Below are positions 22,491-31,946 of a stretch of DNA of 64,000 nt, piece after piece. The translations under genes were made by a program, and so were the position numbers. This DNA comes from Thalassotalea loyana (lineage in GTDB: Bacteria > Pseudomonadota > Gammaproteobacteria > Enterobacterales > Alteromonadaceae). Every line of letters begins with the position of its first letter. Positions within the stretch are counted from its first letter, which is position 1. Under the pieces are notes generated by a model. That model did not search any database. It saw only the letters and a list, made by a program, of their open reading frames with translations, and was not told where the DNA came from. The stretch is from assembly GCF_030161435.1 (NCBI RefSeq), contig NZ_BSSV01000003.1, positions 124,001 through 188,000 on the forward strand, written 5' to 3'.

Positions 22491-22670
22491 ATGGATTACG
22501 GCACGTTAAGAGGGTTGATCGCCCTCCTGATATTGACACTATTTATCATCATTGTGGTCTGGGCTTACAGCAAGAAACGCAACTCGTCGTTCGATCAAGC
22601 TGCAAACTCAATTTTCGAAGAAGATCGCAAAGAAGAAAACAACAAACAGGAGACTAATAATAATGTCTAG
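22491..22670 (+). CDS. ccoQ: Cytochrome cbb3 oxidase subunit CcoQ
   Basis: 59-residue single-span membrane protein: MDYGTLRGLIALLILTLF begins the anchor, followed by VVWAYSKKRN and an acidic, Asn-rich tail. CcoQ subunits stabilise the oxidase under oxygen. Sits between ccoO and ccoP as expected; its 3' end overlaps the ccoP start by 8 bp. Confidence 0.93.
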   Translation: MDYGTLRGLIALLILTLFIIIVVWAYSKKRNSSFDQAANSIFEEDRKEENNKQETNNNV

Positions 22671-23718
22671 CTTCTGGAGTATTTGGATAGCAGTTCTTTC
22701 GCTAGGTACCTTAGTAGGTTGTTACCTATTATTACGCTGGTGTCTACAGAACTTTGCAGGTGTTGAAGAAGGTGAGTCAATGGGACACACATTCGACGGC
22801 ATTGAAGAATTAAATAACCCACTACCAAAATGGTGGAGTACATTCTTCTTATTAACAATTATTTGGGGCTTTTTATACCTTGCGTTATACCCAGGTGTAT
22901 TAGGTTCTAACTGGAACGGCTTACTTGGCTGGAAATCATCAAACCAAGACGTTGTTAACATCGAAGATTCTAAAGCGCAAGCTGCGGCTAATGCTGAAGA
23001 TGGTTCAGGTGTTTTAGTAGAATATGACCGTGAAGTTGCTCGCGCTAATGAAACTTACGGTAAAATTTTCGCTAAATACGCAACGTATTCAATGGAAGAG
23101 ATCGCTGCAGCGAAAGATGCTGAAATCGATTTTGATGCACGTGATTACGACTCACTAACAGCTGACCAACAAGCATTAGTAGACCGTAGTGAAGCATTAA
23201 AAGTTGGCCAACGTTTATTCTTACAAAACTGTTCACAGTGTCATGGTTCAGATGCTCGTGGTACAACAGGCTTCCCTAACCTAGCGGATAATGACTGGTT
23301 ATACGGTCATTCGCCAGAAGACATTAAGTACACCTTGATTGCAGGTCGTAAAGCTCAAGGCATGATTGCTTGGGGTTCTATGTTAGGTGGAGAAGAAGGC
23401 GTTAAAGACGTAGCAGCTTACGTGTTAAGCTTAAGTGGTCGTGACGCTAAAGAAGGTAATGCTGAAGCTGGTAAAGCTAAGTTTGCAATGTGTCAAGCAT
23501 GTCACGGTGCAAATGGTGAAGGTAGCGCAGCAATGGGTATCGACTTAGGTGCTCCACGCTTAAATGACAACATCTGGTTATACGGTGGCAGTGAACGTGC
23601 TGTCCAAGAATCTATCAGAAATGGTCGTGCTGGTGTGATGCCTGCTTGGAAAGATATTTTAGGCGAAGAAAAAATACACGTAATCAGTGCTTACGTTCAC
23701 AGCCTAAAAGAGAAATAA
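22663..23718 (+). CDS. ccoP: Cytochrome cbb3 oxidase subunit III (CcoP)
   Basis: Di-haem c-type subunit, entry point for electrons from soluble cytochromes. 351 residues from ATG 22663, with GGAG upstream; the longer frame reads through ccoQ out of frame. Two N-terminal helices (about 5-30 and 60-80), then two cytochrome c domains with CSQCHG and CQACHG and Met ligands in GMIAWGSML and GVMPAWKD. Terminator directly downstream. Confidence 0.97.
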   Translation: MSSFWSIWIAVLSLGTLVGCYLLLRWCLQNFAGVEEGESMGHTFDGIEELNNPLPKWWSTFFLLTIIWGFLYLALYPGVLGSNWNGLLGWKSSNQDVVNIEDSKAQAAANAEDGSGVLVEYDREVARANETYGKIFAKYATYSMEEIAAAKDAEIDFDARDYDSLTADQQALVDRSEALKVGQRLFLQNCSQCHGSDARGTTGFPNLADNDWLYGHSPEDIKYTLIAGRKAQGMIAWGSMLGGEEGVKDVAAYVLSLSGRDAKEGNAEAGKAKFAMCQACHGANGEGSAAMGIDLGAPRLNDNIWLYGGSERAVQESIRNGRAGVMPAWKDILGEEKIHVISAYVHSLKEK

Positions 23719-23735
23719 TACGAATTTCTCGTCAC

Positions 23736-23768
23736 AAAAAGCCCCGTTTATTTACGGGGCTTTTTTTT
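23736..23768 (+). terminator. ccoNOQP terminator
   Basis: Stem AAAAAGCCCCGT / ACGGGGCTTTTT with a 6-nt loop and eight T. It separates the structural genes from the assembly genes ccoH-I-S. Confidence 0.9.
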
Positions 23769-23856
23769 ACTTATTTTTAAGTTAAATCATCGACTTTTTC
23801 TTGGTGCCACTGCGTAAAACAAGTACAATATTACAAATTTTTTGAGTGTGATTTTT

Positions 23857-24351
23857 ATGAAAACATCTTGGTATAAAGAGCCTTGGGCTTGGTTAGTTTT
23901 TATTTTACCATTTTCAGCTGTAGTAGCCGGTATTGCGACATTATTTATCGCGTTAGACGAACCAGATCCGTTAGTTGCTGGCGATTACTACAAAAAAGGT
24001 AAAGCCATTAATATGCAGGTGTCGAAAGTAAAAATGGCACAAAAACTTGGAATGCGTTTCGAACTTAAATTGGTGAATAATGAATTAGTCATCAAACCAA
24101 CGGGTATCGAAAAAGTATTTCCTGTTTTGAATGCAAACTTCTTTCACCCAACAATTGCGTCTAAAGACTTTTATCTAGCGTTAACGCCAGACGGTAATGG
24201 CCATTTTCGCCATCGATTTGACGAACCAGTAAAGGGTAAATGGAAGCTTACGTTAAGCTCATTTGAAGACAATTGGAAAATTCAACAAGACGTTTATTTA
24301 CCGCAAACAAACTTTATCGATATTAAGCCAGATCCTGCACAAGCAAACTAA
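23857..24351 (+). CDS. ccoH: FixH/CcoH family oxidase assembly protein
   Basis: 164 residues from ATG 23857. One N-terminal membrane helix (WAWLVFILPFSAVVAGIATLF), then the conserved DPLVAGDYYKKGKAIN segment of the FixH family and a periplasmic beta domain. FixH/CcoH is needed for cbb3 maturation and binds CcoN. Its stop overlaps the ccoI start by one base (TAATG). Confidence 0.9.
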   Translation: MKTSWYKEPWAWLVFILPFSAVVAGIATLFIALDEPDPLVAGDYYKKGKAINMQVSKVKMAQKLGMRFELKLVNNELVIKPTGIEKVFPVLNANFFHPTIASKDFYLALTPDGNGHFRHRFDEPVKGKWKLTLSSFEDNWKIQQDVYLPQTNFIDIKPDPAQAN

Positions 24352-26747
24352 TGACCACACGCTGTTTTCACTGTGAAGAGCCTGTTCCAAACGGGCTCGA
24401 TTTAACTGTTACTATTAACGAAGAAGTTCAACCAATGTGCTGCATTGGTTGTCAGGCTGTTGCACAAACGATTGTAGACAACGGCTTAGTTGACTATTAC
24501 AAATTTAGAACAGAGCCTGCCAATAAAGGCGAAGCTCTTGTCCCTGAGCAATTATCTAAACACAAGTTACTTGATGATGAAGCATTGCAGAACGAATTTA
24601 TTCATCAAGATGGTGATACTAAGGAATCCATTCTTACTGTAGATAATATAAGCTGTGCGGCGTGTGCATGGTTGATTGAGATGAAAATTTCACAGTTACG
24701 TGGTGTAAAGCAGATCAATGTAAATGCAACTACACAACGCGCCACAGTAAAATGGTTTGATGAAGAAATTAAGCTCAGTGAAATTCTTTCAGCAATTGAC
24801 GCGATTGGGTATCATGCCCTCCCCTTTAAAGCGAGTACGGCTGAAGAGCTAAACCAAAAGCAAAGTAAATCCTTTATTAAACGTCTGGGTGTATCAGGCA
24901 TTTTAATGATGCAAGTCATGATGATTGCGATTGGTTTATACTTTGGCGCATTTTCTGACATGTCAGAACACAACTTAACGTATTTACGTTGGGCGAGTAT
25001 GATTTTGTCGTTGCCCATCATTACTTACGGTGCCTTTCCATTTTATACAGGTGCGATCAATGCCATTCGTATGCGCAGGCTATCGATGGATGTGCCCGTC
25101 TCCATTGCAATTTCATTAGCTTACATTGCAAGTGTTTGGGCAACAGTGACAAGACAAGGTGAAGTTTATTTCGAATCTGTCTCGATGTTCACCTTCTTGC
25201 TACTTATCGGCAAATTTTTAGAATTTAGAGCGCGCAATCGTGCCGCTCAAGTGTCAGCAAACTTGTTAAAGTTGATGCCATTGTCCGCGACCGTATTAAG
25301 AGATGGCAAACCAACATTAATCGCTGCTAAAAAGCTCGAAGTAAAAGACCATGTTGTCATTAAACCAGGCGAAACGATTCCTGCCGACGGCCTAATTATT
25401 CACGGCAAAAGTCAAATCAATGAAGCAATGTTATCTGGTGAACAAAAGCCCGTTTCAAAAGGCCAAAGTGACAAGGTGTTTGCAGGTACCATTAACGGGG
25501 ATGGCAATATCACTATTAGCGTAACTAGCTTAATGAGCGACTCGTTTTTAAGTCAGCTTATTCGATTAAGTGAAGCCGCACAAAGCCATAAACCTCAATT
25601 AGCAAAATTCTCAGATAGCATAGCTCAATACTTTGTAGCGTTAATTCTTGTCATGGCCTCTATTACTGCAATGTATTGGAGCCAACACATGCCAGAAGAG
25701 GCTTTCTGGATTACGCTTTCAGTATTGGTAGCAACATGCCCATGTGCGTTATCACTAGCAACGCCTACCGCGCTAACTTGTGCCACAACCAAACTAAATC
25801 GTGCAGGGATCATGATAAAATCGGCACACGTAATGGAAGCAATGCCTCAAATTGATTTATATGGATTTGATAAAACAGGGACTTTAACCACTGGCGATTT
25901 CACCATTAAACAAGTCGCCTTATACGACTCGCCATTTACAGAAAATGAATTACTGCCGATTATCGCCAGTGCAGAAGCCTATTCAGAGCATCCTATCGCA
26001 AAAGCATTTCATACCTACTTCGATAGCAATATTGACGTAAGTAATGTCGAAATTGTCGCTGGATGTGGCGTTACTGCGCAATACCAAAATCAATCATTTA
26101 AAATTGGTAAAGCCTCTTGGATCTTGCCGCAACTAGATGAGCATGAAGCACTAGATAACAATGCGCAAAATGCTTCTTGCTTGGTAACCGTAGATGGTAA
26201 ATTAATTAGTGCGATTTTCTTGCAAGATACGATAAGAGATGATGCTAAGCCATTGCTTAACTTGCTAAAAGTAAACCAATGTAAAACTATGTTGCTATCG
26301 GGTGATAACCAAGCAGGCTGTCAGCAAGTTATTGACGCTTTGCCAATTGATGATGCGTTTAGTCAATTAAGTGCTAAAGACAAAATGGCAATTATCAAAG
26401 AAAATCAAAATCATTCGAAAGTTGCCATGGTGGGTGATGGTATCAACGACACTCCAGTGTTTAGTGCCGCCCATTTATCAATAGCAATGGGAAGTGGAGC
26501 CGATATCGCCAAAAATGGCGCCGATGTTATTTTACTCAATAACAAGTTAAACTCGATCGCTACATTACTTGATGTTGCAAAACGTACTAAGCAGATAATC
26601 CGACAAAACTATATGTGGGCGTTTGGCTACAATGCCATTGTGCTTCCTCTAGCAATGTCTGGGCATATCACACCATATTTAGCAGTAATCGGTATGTCTG
26701 CAAGTTCTATTTTAGTTGTTACAAACTCCTTAAGGCTATTGAAATGA
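24351..26747 (+). CDS. ccoI: Copper-transporting P-type ATPase for cbb3 oxidase (CcoI/FixI)
   Basis: P1B-type ATPase that exports copper to the periplasm for CuB insertion. 798 residues. N-terminal Cys-rich zinc-ribbon-like part (CFHCEEPVP, MCCIGCQAV), HMA domain with SCAACAW, about eight helices, metal-site CPC (VATCPCALSLATP), phosphorylation motif DKTGTLTTG, ATP-binding SEHPIAKA and hinge MVGDGINDTP. The domain order is typical of CcoI and not of detoxifying CopA. Coupled to ccoH and ccoS. Confidence 0.95.
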   Translation: MTTRCFHCEEPVPNGLDLTVTINEEVQPMCCIGCQAVAQTIVDNGLVDYYKFRTEPANKGEALVPEQLSKHKLLDDEALQNEFIHQDGDTKESILTVDNISCAACAWLIEMKISQLRGVKQINVNATTQRATVKWFDEEIKLSEILSAIDAIGYHALPFKASTAEELNQKQSKSFIKRLGVSGILMMQVMMIAIGLYFGAFSDMSEHNLTYLRWASMILSLPIITYGAFPFYTGAINAIRMRRLSMDVPVSIAISLAYIASVWATVTRQGEVYFESVSMFTFLLLIGKFLEFRARNRAAQVSANLLKLMPLSATVLRDGKPTLIAAKKLEVKDHVVIKPGETIPADGLIIHGKSQINEAMLSGEQKPVSKGQSDKVFAGTINGDGNITISVTSLMSDSFLSQLIRLSEAAQSHKPQLAKFSDSIAQYFVALILVMASITAMYWSQHMPEEAFWITLSVLVATCPCALSLATPTALTCATTKLNRAGIMIKSAHVMEAMPQIDLYGFDKTGTLTTGDFTIKQVALYDSPFTENELLPIIASAEAYSEHPIAKAFHTYFDSNIDVSNVEIVAGCGVTAQYQNQSFKIGKASWILPQLDEHEALDNNAQNASCLVTVDGKLISAIFLQDTIRDDAKPLLNLLKVNQCKTMLLSGDNQAGCQQVIDALPIDDAFSQLSAKDKMAIIKENQNHSKVAMVGDGINDTPVFSAAHLSIAMGSGADIAKNGADVILLNNKLNSIATLLDVAKRTKQIIRQNYMWAFGYNAIVLPLAMSGHITPYLAVIGMSASSILVVTNSLRLLK

Positions 26748-26947
26748 CAGTTATCTATGTTTTGATCCCTATTGCTGTTTTGCTGACGATCATCGGAATC
26801 TATTTATTCTTTTGGGCAGTTAAATCTGAGCAATTCGATGACCTTGAAAAAGAAGGTATGAGTATTCTGTACGATGAAGAAAATAAGCCAAATAAGACAT
26901 CAGAAAAGATTGATGCCCCTGAAAACAATAAGTCAGAAAACGAGTAA
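26744..26947 (+). CDS. ccoS: cbb3 oxidase maturation protein CcoS
   Basis: 67 residues: one N-terminal helix (YVLIPIAVLLTIIGIYLFFW), then AVKSEQFDDLEKEGMSILYD, the family hallmark, and a charged tail. CcoS is needed for cofactor insertion into CcoN. Its ATG overlaps the ccoI stop (ATGA). Confidence 0.93.
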   Translation: MTVIYVLIPIAVLLTIIGIYLFFWAVKSEQFDDLEKEGMSILYDEENKPNKTSEKIDAPENNKSENE

Positions 26948-26949
26948 AT

Positions 26950-27624
26950 ATGAATTTTGACTACCTTTCAGCGTTTGTTGTTGGGCTGCTAGGTGCTGGC
27001 CACTGCCTTGGTATGTGCGGCGGTATTACCGGCATGCTGACAAACGCTATAGGTGAAAACGCTCGTGTTCAAAGACTCAAACTTGTTTTTAGCTATCATA
27101 TTGGCCGTTTGTTTTCTTACACACTTATTGGTGCAATTGTAGGATTTAGCAGCTCTTTAGCTGTTAAAGGCACAGGCTTTAATGGGTTATACCTCCATAT
27201 CCTGTCTGCTATTTTCCTTATTCTTCTTGGTTTTTACATTGCTCAATGGTGGCAAGTTATAGGAAAGGTTGAGTTAATTGGTAAAAAGCTATGGCAATAT
27301 ATATCGCCATTAGCTAAGCACTTTATTCCCGTAAATTCACCGACTCAAGCCCTAGGGCTAGGTGCTTTGTGGGGGTGGTTGCCCTGTGGATTAGTTTACT
27401 CGATGCTAACCTGGGCACTAGCTAGCGGCAGTGCAACTAAAGGTGCACTTACCCTGTTGTTCTTTGGCTTAGGTACGTTACCTGCCCTTTTATCAATGTC
27501 ATATGGAGTACATTACGTACAAAGCCTAATGCGTAATCAGATACTTCGAAAGTGTACTGGATTGCTAATGATTGTTTACGGTATTTACACCTTATTAATT
27601 GCATCTAACAAGCTCATTAATTAG
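26950..27624 (+). CDS. Sulfite exporter TauE/SafE family protein, cbb3-linked
   Basis: 224 residues, about six helices. [16 protein letters not shown] near residues 15-30 is the hallmark of the COG2836/DsbD-like branch found beside cbb3 and copper genes; [18 protein letters not shown] repeats the Gly/Cys pattern in the second half. It begins 3 bp after ccoS. Homologs in this position have been tied to copper handling for oxidase assembly; the name 'sulfite exporter' is inherited and unlikely to describe the job. Confidence 0.82.
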   Translation: MNFDYLSAFVVGLLGAGHCLGMCGGITGMLTNAIGENARVQRLKLVFSYHIGRLFSYTLIGAIVGFSSSLAVKGTGFNGLYLHILSAIFLILLGFYIAQWWQVIGKVELIGKKLWQYISPLAKHFIPVNSPTQALGLGALWGWLPCGLVYSMLTWALASGSATKGALTLLFFGLGTLPALLSMSYGVHYVQSLMRNQILRKCTGLLMIVYGIYTLLIASNKLIN

Positions 27625-27664
27625 AATAACCACACTATTTAAAGGATTTATCGGTAGGTCGTTT

Positions 27665-28384
27665 ATGTCTTCAAAAAACTGCGCCGCACAACAACACATT
27701 CACTGTCAAAACTGTAGTATCAGTGAGCTATGCTTGCCTTTCTCTCTAAATGATCAAGAGCTTGATTTATTAGATAAGATTATCGACAGGAAAAAGCCAG
27801 TTCATAAAGGTGATAAGTTGTTTCAAAATGGTGAAGCGTTAAATTCACTTTTTGCTGTGAGAACAGGTACGTTTAAGACATATATTATTGATAGCCAAGG
27901 TGAAGAACAGATTACAGGTTTTCACCTAGCAGGTGACTTACTTGGATTTGACGCAATTGCCAACAAAACACACCCTAGCTTTGCGCAAGCGTTAGAGACA
28001 TCTATGGTATGTGAAATTCCGTTTACAACGTTAGATTTGTTGTCGAACAACATGCCCAAACTACGTACCCAAATCTATCGATTAATGAGCGATGAAATCA
28101 AGACTGACCAAGAGATGTTGTCATTACTAAACCGTAAGAATGCGGAACAACGCTTAGCAACTTTTGTTGTCATGTTGAGTAATCGCCAAAAAGCACGTGG
28201 GCTTTCACCATTTGAGTTTAGATTATCAATGACACGAGGCGACGTAGGAAATTACCTTGGTTTAACCGTTGAAACCATTTCTCGTTTGCTTAACCGATTT
28301 GATAAGCAAGGTTTGCTTACGGTTAACGGTAAGTTCATTACAATCAACCAGATCGAAGAACTCGCCGACATCGCGGGCATGTAA
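27665..28384 (+). CDS. fnr: Fumarate/nitrate reduction regulator FNR (EtrA type)
   Basis: Oxygen-sensing CRP-family regulator with a [4Fe-4S] cluster. 239 residues from the ATG at 27665. Cysteines 14, 17 and 23 reproduce the FNR spacing C-x2-C-x5-C, and Cys116 (MVCEIPF) is the fourth ligand. C-terminal helix-turn-helix [22 protein letters not shown] reads TTGAT half-sites. Next to the cbb3 genes it probably controls, and in the known order fnr-uspE-ttcA. Confidence 0.95.
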   Translation: MSSKNCAAQQHIHCQNCSISELCLPFSLNDQELDLLDKIIDRKKPVHKGDKLFQNGEALNSLFAVRTGTFKTYIIDSQGEEQITGFHLAGDLLGFDAIANKTHPSFAQALETSMVCEIPFTTLDLLSNNMPKLRTQIYRLMSDEIKTDQEMLSLLNRKNAEQRLATFVVMLSNRQKARGLSPFEFRLSMTRGDVGNYLGLTVETISRLLNRFDKQGLLTVNGKFITINQIEELADIAGM

Positions 28385-28482
28385 TTAACATTGACATGAT
28401 GTTTTAGTGACCTTTTATTACATCATTTTGTTCAGTTGTTATCCACCTTCCTTTTTCTATACAAAATAGCCTATAGTTAAGT

Positions 28483-28555
28483 ACTAGATGCAATAATAAT
28501 TGCATCTAGTAAAACCTTGTTTTTAAAACTTTATTTTTGATTTATCACAAGGTTT
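28483..28555. promoter_or_regulatory. Two consecutive inverted repeats between fnr and uspE
   Basis: First: arms ACTAGATGCAAT / ATTGCATCTAGT with a 4-nt centre (28483-28510), perfect. Second: AAAACCTTGT (28511-28520) / ACAAGGTTTT (28546-28555). They follow directly on each other. They may terminate fnr or serve as an operator for uspE. Confidence 0.45.
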
Positions 28556-28610
28556 TATTCTATATTCTTTGACATAGTATTATCCGACTTTGCAAATATA
28601 GGCGACTAGC

Positions 28611-29522
28611 ATGGAAAAATATCAAAATTTACTTGTTGTTATAGACCCGACACAGGAACAACAAAAAGCACTTGAAAGAGCGATAGAGTTAGCTCATAAA
28701 AACCAAGCTAAAATTACCGCCTTTCTTTCAATATTCGACTTCTCATATGAAATGACGACTATGTTGTCGAGTGAAGAACGTGAATCAATGCGCGGCTCTG
28801 TTATCGATAGTCGAAGTCAATGGATTAAAGATATTATTGGAACACTTAATGCCAGTGATCTTTCAATTGATATCAAGGTTGTTTGGCATAACCGCCCTTT
28901 CGAAGCGATTATAGACCAAGTCGAAAATCATGGTTTTGATCTCGTCATTAAAGGCACGCATGAGCACGATAAACTTAAAGCTGTGATTTTTACACCAACG
29001 GATTGGCATATCCTACGTAAGTGCCCATGCCCAGTGTTGCTGGTTAAAGAACATTTATGGCCAGAAAACGGTAATATTTTAGCTGCAATCAATGTCGGTA
29101 GTGATGAAGCTGAACATATCGCACTAAATGACAAAATTACGGAAGAAGCCAAAAATCTTGCCACTATCATCAATGCTAATGCAAATTTAGTTAATTCCTT
29201 TCCAGGAACACCGGTCAATATTGCAATAGAAATACCTGAGTTCAATGCGACAGAATATAACGACAACGTGAAAAGCCATCATGTTGAGGCGATGAACGAG
29301 CATGCAATGAAGTTTGGTATTGATGAAGCACATACATTTGTTCGTGAAGGCTTACCAGAAGATGTTATCGAAAACATGGCAAATGAATTAGATGCTGAAC
29401 TTGTCATTCTCGGGACAGTAGGCCGAACGGGTATTTCAGCCGCGCTCATCGGTAATACAGCAGAACATGTTATCGACCGATTAAATTGCGACGTTTTAGC
29501 CTTAAAACCTGACGGCTTCTAA
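28611..29522 (+). CDS. uspE: Universal stress protein E
   Basis: 303-residue tandem Usp protein with two UspA folds (about 1-150 and 155-303). The second has the ATP-binding-like GTVGRTGISAALIGNTAEHV motif; the first has VIKGTHEHDKLKAVIFTPTD. Cytoplasmic stress protein linked to motility, adhesion and oxidative resistance in E. coli. Sits between fnr and ttcA as in enterics and vibrios. Confidence 0.92.
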   Translation: MEKYQNLLVVIDPTQEQQKALERAIELAHKNQAKITAFLSIFDFSYEMTTMLSSEERESMRGSVIDSRSQWIKDIIGTLNASDLSIDIKVVWHNRPFEAIIDQVENHGFDLVIKGTHEHDKLKAVIFTPTDWHILRKCPCPVLLVKEHLWPENGNILAAINVGSDEAEHIALNDKITEEAKNLATIINANANLVNSFPGTPVNIAIEIPEFNATEYNDNVKSHHVEAMNEHAMKFGIDEAHTFVREGLPEDVIENMANELDAELVILGTVGRTGISAALIGNTAEHVIDRLNCDVLALKPDGF

Positions 29523-29646
29523 AATAAAACATAGCTACGTTAACAGAGCATCAATAATTGGGCGGCGTTGTGTAAAGTTTCACAATACCGCTTTTGTTTT
29601 TAATTCTCTTTATACCAAATTAATGTCATTAGTATGAGTCATCAGG

Positions 29647-29652
29647 TATAAT
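29647..29652 (+). promoter_or_regulatory. Candidate -10 of ttcA
   Basis: Perfect TATAAT 30 bp before the ttcA start codon. No good -35 at 17-18 bp, so the promoter call is tentative. Confidence 0.4.
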
Positions 29653-29682
29653 GCGCGCCAAATTTTTCGGGTATGTTGATAA

Positions 29683-30597
29683 ATGACTGAACTTACTGAT
29701 ATTCAAAAAACACAATTAGCGAAACTAGAGAAAAAACTTCGTCGTCATGTTGGGCAAGCGATTGCACAATACAATATGATTGAAGACGGCGACCGTATTA
29801 TGGTGTGTTTGTCAGGTGGTAAAGACAGTTATGCCCTACTTTCTATTTTAATGATTCTACAAAAACAAGCGCCGATTAATTTTTCATTAGTTGCTGTAAA
29901 CCTCGACCAAAAGCAACCGGGTTTTCCCGAACATGTATTACCTGAATACCTTGAAAGTCTTGGCGTAGAATACAAAATTGTTGAAGAAGATACTTACGGT
30001 ATCGTTAAAGAAAAAATACCTGAAGGAAAAACGACCTGCAGTTTATGCTCACGTTTACGTCGCGCAGTCTTGTACAAAACGGCGAAAGCTCTGGGTGCAA
30101 CAAAAGTTGCCCTTGGTCACCACAGAGACGACATGATTGAAACAATGATGCTTAACATGTTTTATGGCGGAAAGTTAAAATCAATGCCACCTAAGCTAGT
30201 ATCAGATAATGGCGAACACGTTGTTATTAGACCGCTGGCGTTTTGTAAAGAGAGTGAGCTCATTCAATATAGTGAACTGAAACAGTTTCCAATCATTCCG
30301 TGCAATTTATGTGGTTCTCAACCTAACCTTCAACGCCAAAACATTAAGCATATGCTAAATGACTGGCATGACAAATTTCCAGGCAGAATAGAGTCAATGT
30401 TTACTGCAATGCAAAATGTCGTACCATCTCATTTGTGTGATGACGAGTTATTTGATTTTAAATCTATTAGCAATGAGTCAGAAATCGTTGATGGTGGAGA
30501 TATCGCTTTCGACGAACCAGACATCAAACAAAGCAATGTTGTAGAACAAGAAGACAATCACAAATTACAACAATTAAATATCATTAACATAAGCTAG
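29683..30597 (+). CDS. ttcA: tRNA 2-thiocytidine(32) synthetase TtcA
   Basis: Fe-S-dependent enzyme that thiolates C32 of certain tRNAs. 304 residues. PP-loop [10 protein letters not shown] (about 50-59) for ATP; cluster/active cysteines in [11 protein letters not shown] and [11 protein letters not shown], both CxxC as required. An acidic C-terminal tail of about 40 residues is not part of the core. Own terminator downstream. Confidence 0.95.
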   Translation: MTELTDIQKTQLAKLEKKLRRHVGQAIAQYNMIEDGDRIMVCLSGGKDSYALLSILMILQKQAPINFSLVAVNLDQKQPGFPEHVLPEYLESLGVEYKIVEEDTYGIVKEKIPEGKTTCSLCSRLRRAVLYKTAKALGATKVALGHHRDDMIETMMLNMFYGGKLKSMPPKLVSDNGEHVVIRPLAFCKESELIQYSELKQFPIIPCNLCGSQPNLQRQNIKHMLNDWHDKFPGRIESMFTAMQNVVPSHLCDDELFDFKSISNESEIVDGGDIAFDEPDIKQSNVVEQEDNHKLQQLNIINIS

Positions 30598-30622
30598 TTG
30601 CACCGCAACTAGCTTTTTTTTT
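30591..30622 (+). terminator. ttcA terminator
   Basis: Stem AAGCTAGTTGC / GCAACTAGCTT, 3-nt loop, then eight further T. It begins inside the ttcA stop-codon region. Confidence 0.9.
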
Positions 30623-30649
30623 AACCCTCAAACTATCGGGACGAGCACA

Positions 30650-31942
30650 ATGCTTGAAAAATGGTTTCAATTGACCGCACACAATACCAGTTTTAAAAAA
30701 GAAGTTATCGCTGGCATTACAACCTTTCTCACGATGGCCTATATCATCTTTATCAACCCGGCAATGCTTGCTGATGCGGGGATGGATAGAGACGCGGTAT
30801 TTGTAGCAACGTGTCTAGCAGCCGCAATAGGCTGCTTTATTATGGGTTTTATTGCCAATTACCCTATCGCACTTGCGCCAGGCATGGGATTAAACGCATT
30901 TTTTACCTACACCGTTGTACTCGATATGGGTTACAGCTGGCAGGTTGCACTTGGTGGCGTGTTTTTCTCAGGAATTATTTTTATCATTTTGAGCCTGTTT
31001 AATATCCGTGAGTGGATTATTAATTCAATTCCACAATCGCTACGATTTGGTATAGCAGCGGGAATCGGCCTGTTTTTAGCCTTTATCGCACTTAAAAATG
31101 CAGGATTTGTCGTTGATAACCCTGCCACATTTGTAACCTTGGGTGATATTACTGCACCCGAGCCTATTCTTGCGGCATTAGGGTTGTTTCTCATCGTTGG
31201 ACTTGCAAAAAGAGGAATCAATGGCGCAGTAATGATCTCGATACTAGCGATTACTGCAATAGGGTTAGTAATCGGTAAGGTAGACTATGCCGGTATTATG
31301 TCAATGCCACCCAGTGTATCGCCTACCCTGATGCAACTCGACATTAGTGGTGCATTAGAAGTTGGCATGATCAGCGTAGTGTTTGCCTTTTTATTCGTTG
31401 ACCTTTTTGATACGTCAGGCACCTTAATTGCCGTGGCTCAGCGAGGCAAGTTACTTGCCAAAGATGGTACACTGCCTAGATTAGGTAAAGCCCTACTTGC
31501 TGATTCAACAGCAACGGTTGCCGGCTCTATGTTAGGTACGTCGACCACAACAAGTTACGTAGAGAGCACAGCGGGTGTTGCTGCTGGCGGCAGAACAGGT
31601 TTAACCGCAGTTGTCGTTGGCATTTTATTCTTATTATCACTATTCTTTTCTCCATTGGCAGGGATGATTCCAGCTTTTGCAACATCAGGTCCGCTATTTT
31701 ACGTTGCTGTACTGATGTTAGCTGGGCTAGTCAACATTCATTGGGATGACTTATCAGAAGCAGTACCTGTCGCTGTAATTTGTATAACGATGCCGCTAAC
31801 TTTTTCCATTGCTCACGGAATTGCGTTTGGTTTTATAGCATACGCTCTAGTGCGCATATTTAGTGGCGAGTTTAAATCGCTCAATTACAGTGTGCTATTT
31901 TTAGCATCACTATTTATCTTAAAATTTGCTTTTTTCGGGTAG
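30650..31942 (+). CDS. Purine permease of the NCS2/AzgA family (guanine/hypoxanthine or adenine)
   Basis: 430 residues, about 13 helices. N-terminal TFLTMAYIIFINPAML and ALAPGMGLNAFFTYTVV are typical of the AzgA-like branch (GhxP/PurP/PbuG), as are DLFDTSGTLIAVAQRG and STTTSYVESTAGVAAGGRTG. Proton symporter for purine bases in the inner membrane. Which purine cannot be told. The next gene encodes a Tsx-like outer-membrane protein 4 bp downstream, which fits a purine/nucleoside uptake pair. Confidence 0.9.
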   Translation: MLEKWFQLTAHNTSFKKEVIAGITTFLTMAYIIFINPAMLADAGMDRDAVFVATCLAAAIGCFIMGFIANYPIALAPGMGLNAFFTYTVVLDMGYSWQVALGGVFFSGIIFIILSLFNIREWIINSIPQSLRFGIAAGIGLFLAFIALKNAGFVVDNPATFVTLGDITAPEPILAALGLFLIVGLAKRGINGAVMISILAITAIGLVIGKVDYAGIMSMPPSVSPTLMQLDISGALEVGMISVVFAFLFVDLFDTSGTLIAVAQRGKLLAKDGTLPRLGKALLADSTATVAGSMLGTSTTTSYVESTAGVAAGGRTGLTAVVVGILFLLSLFFSPLAGMIPAFATSGPLFYVAVLMLAGLVNIHWDDLSEAVPVAVICITMPLTFSIAHGIAFGFIAYALVRIFSGEFKSLNYSVLFLASLFILKFAFFG

Positions 31943-31946
31943 TCAA

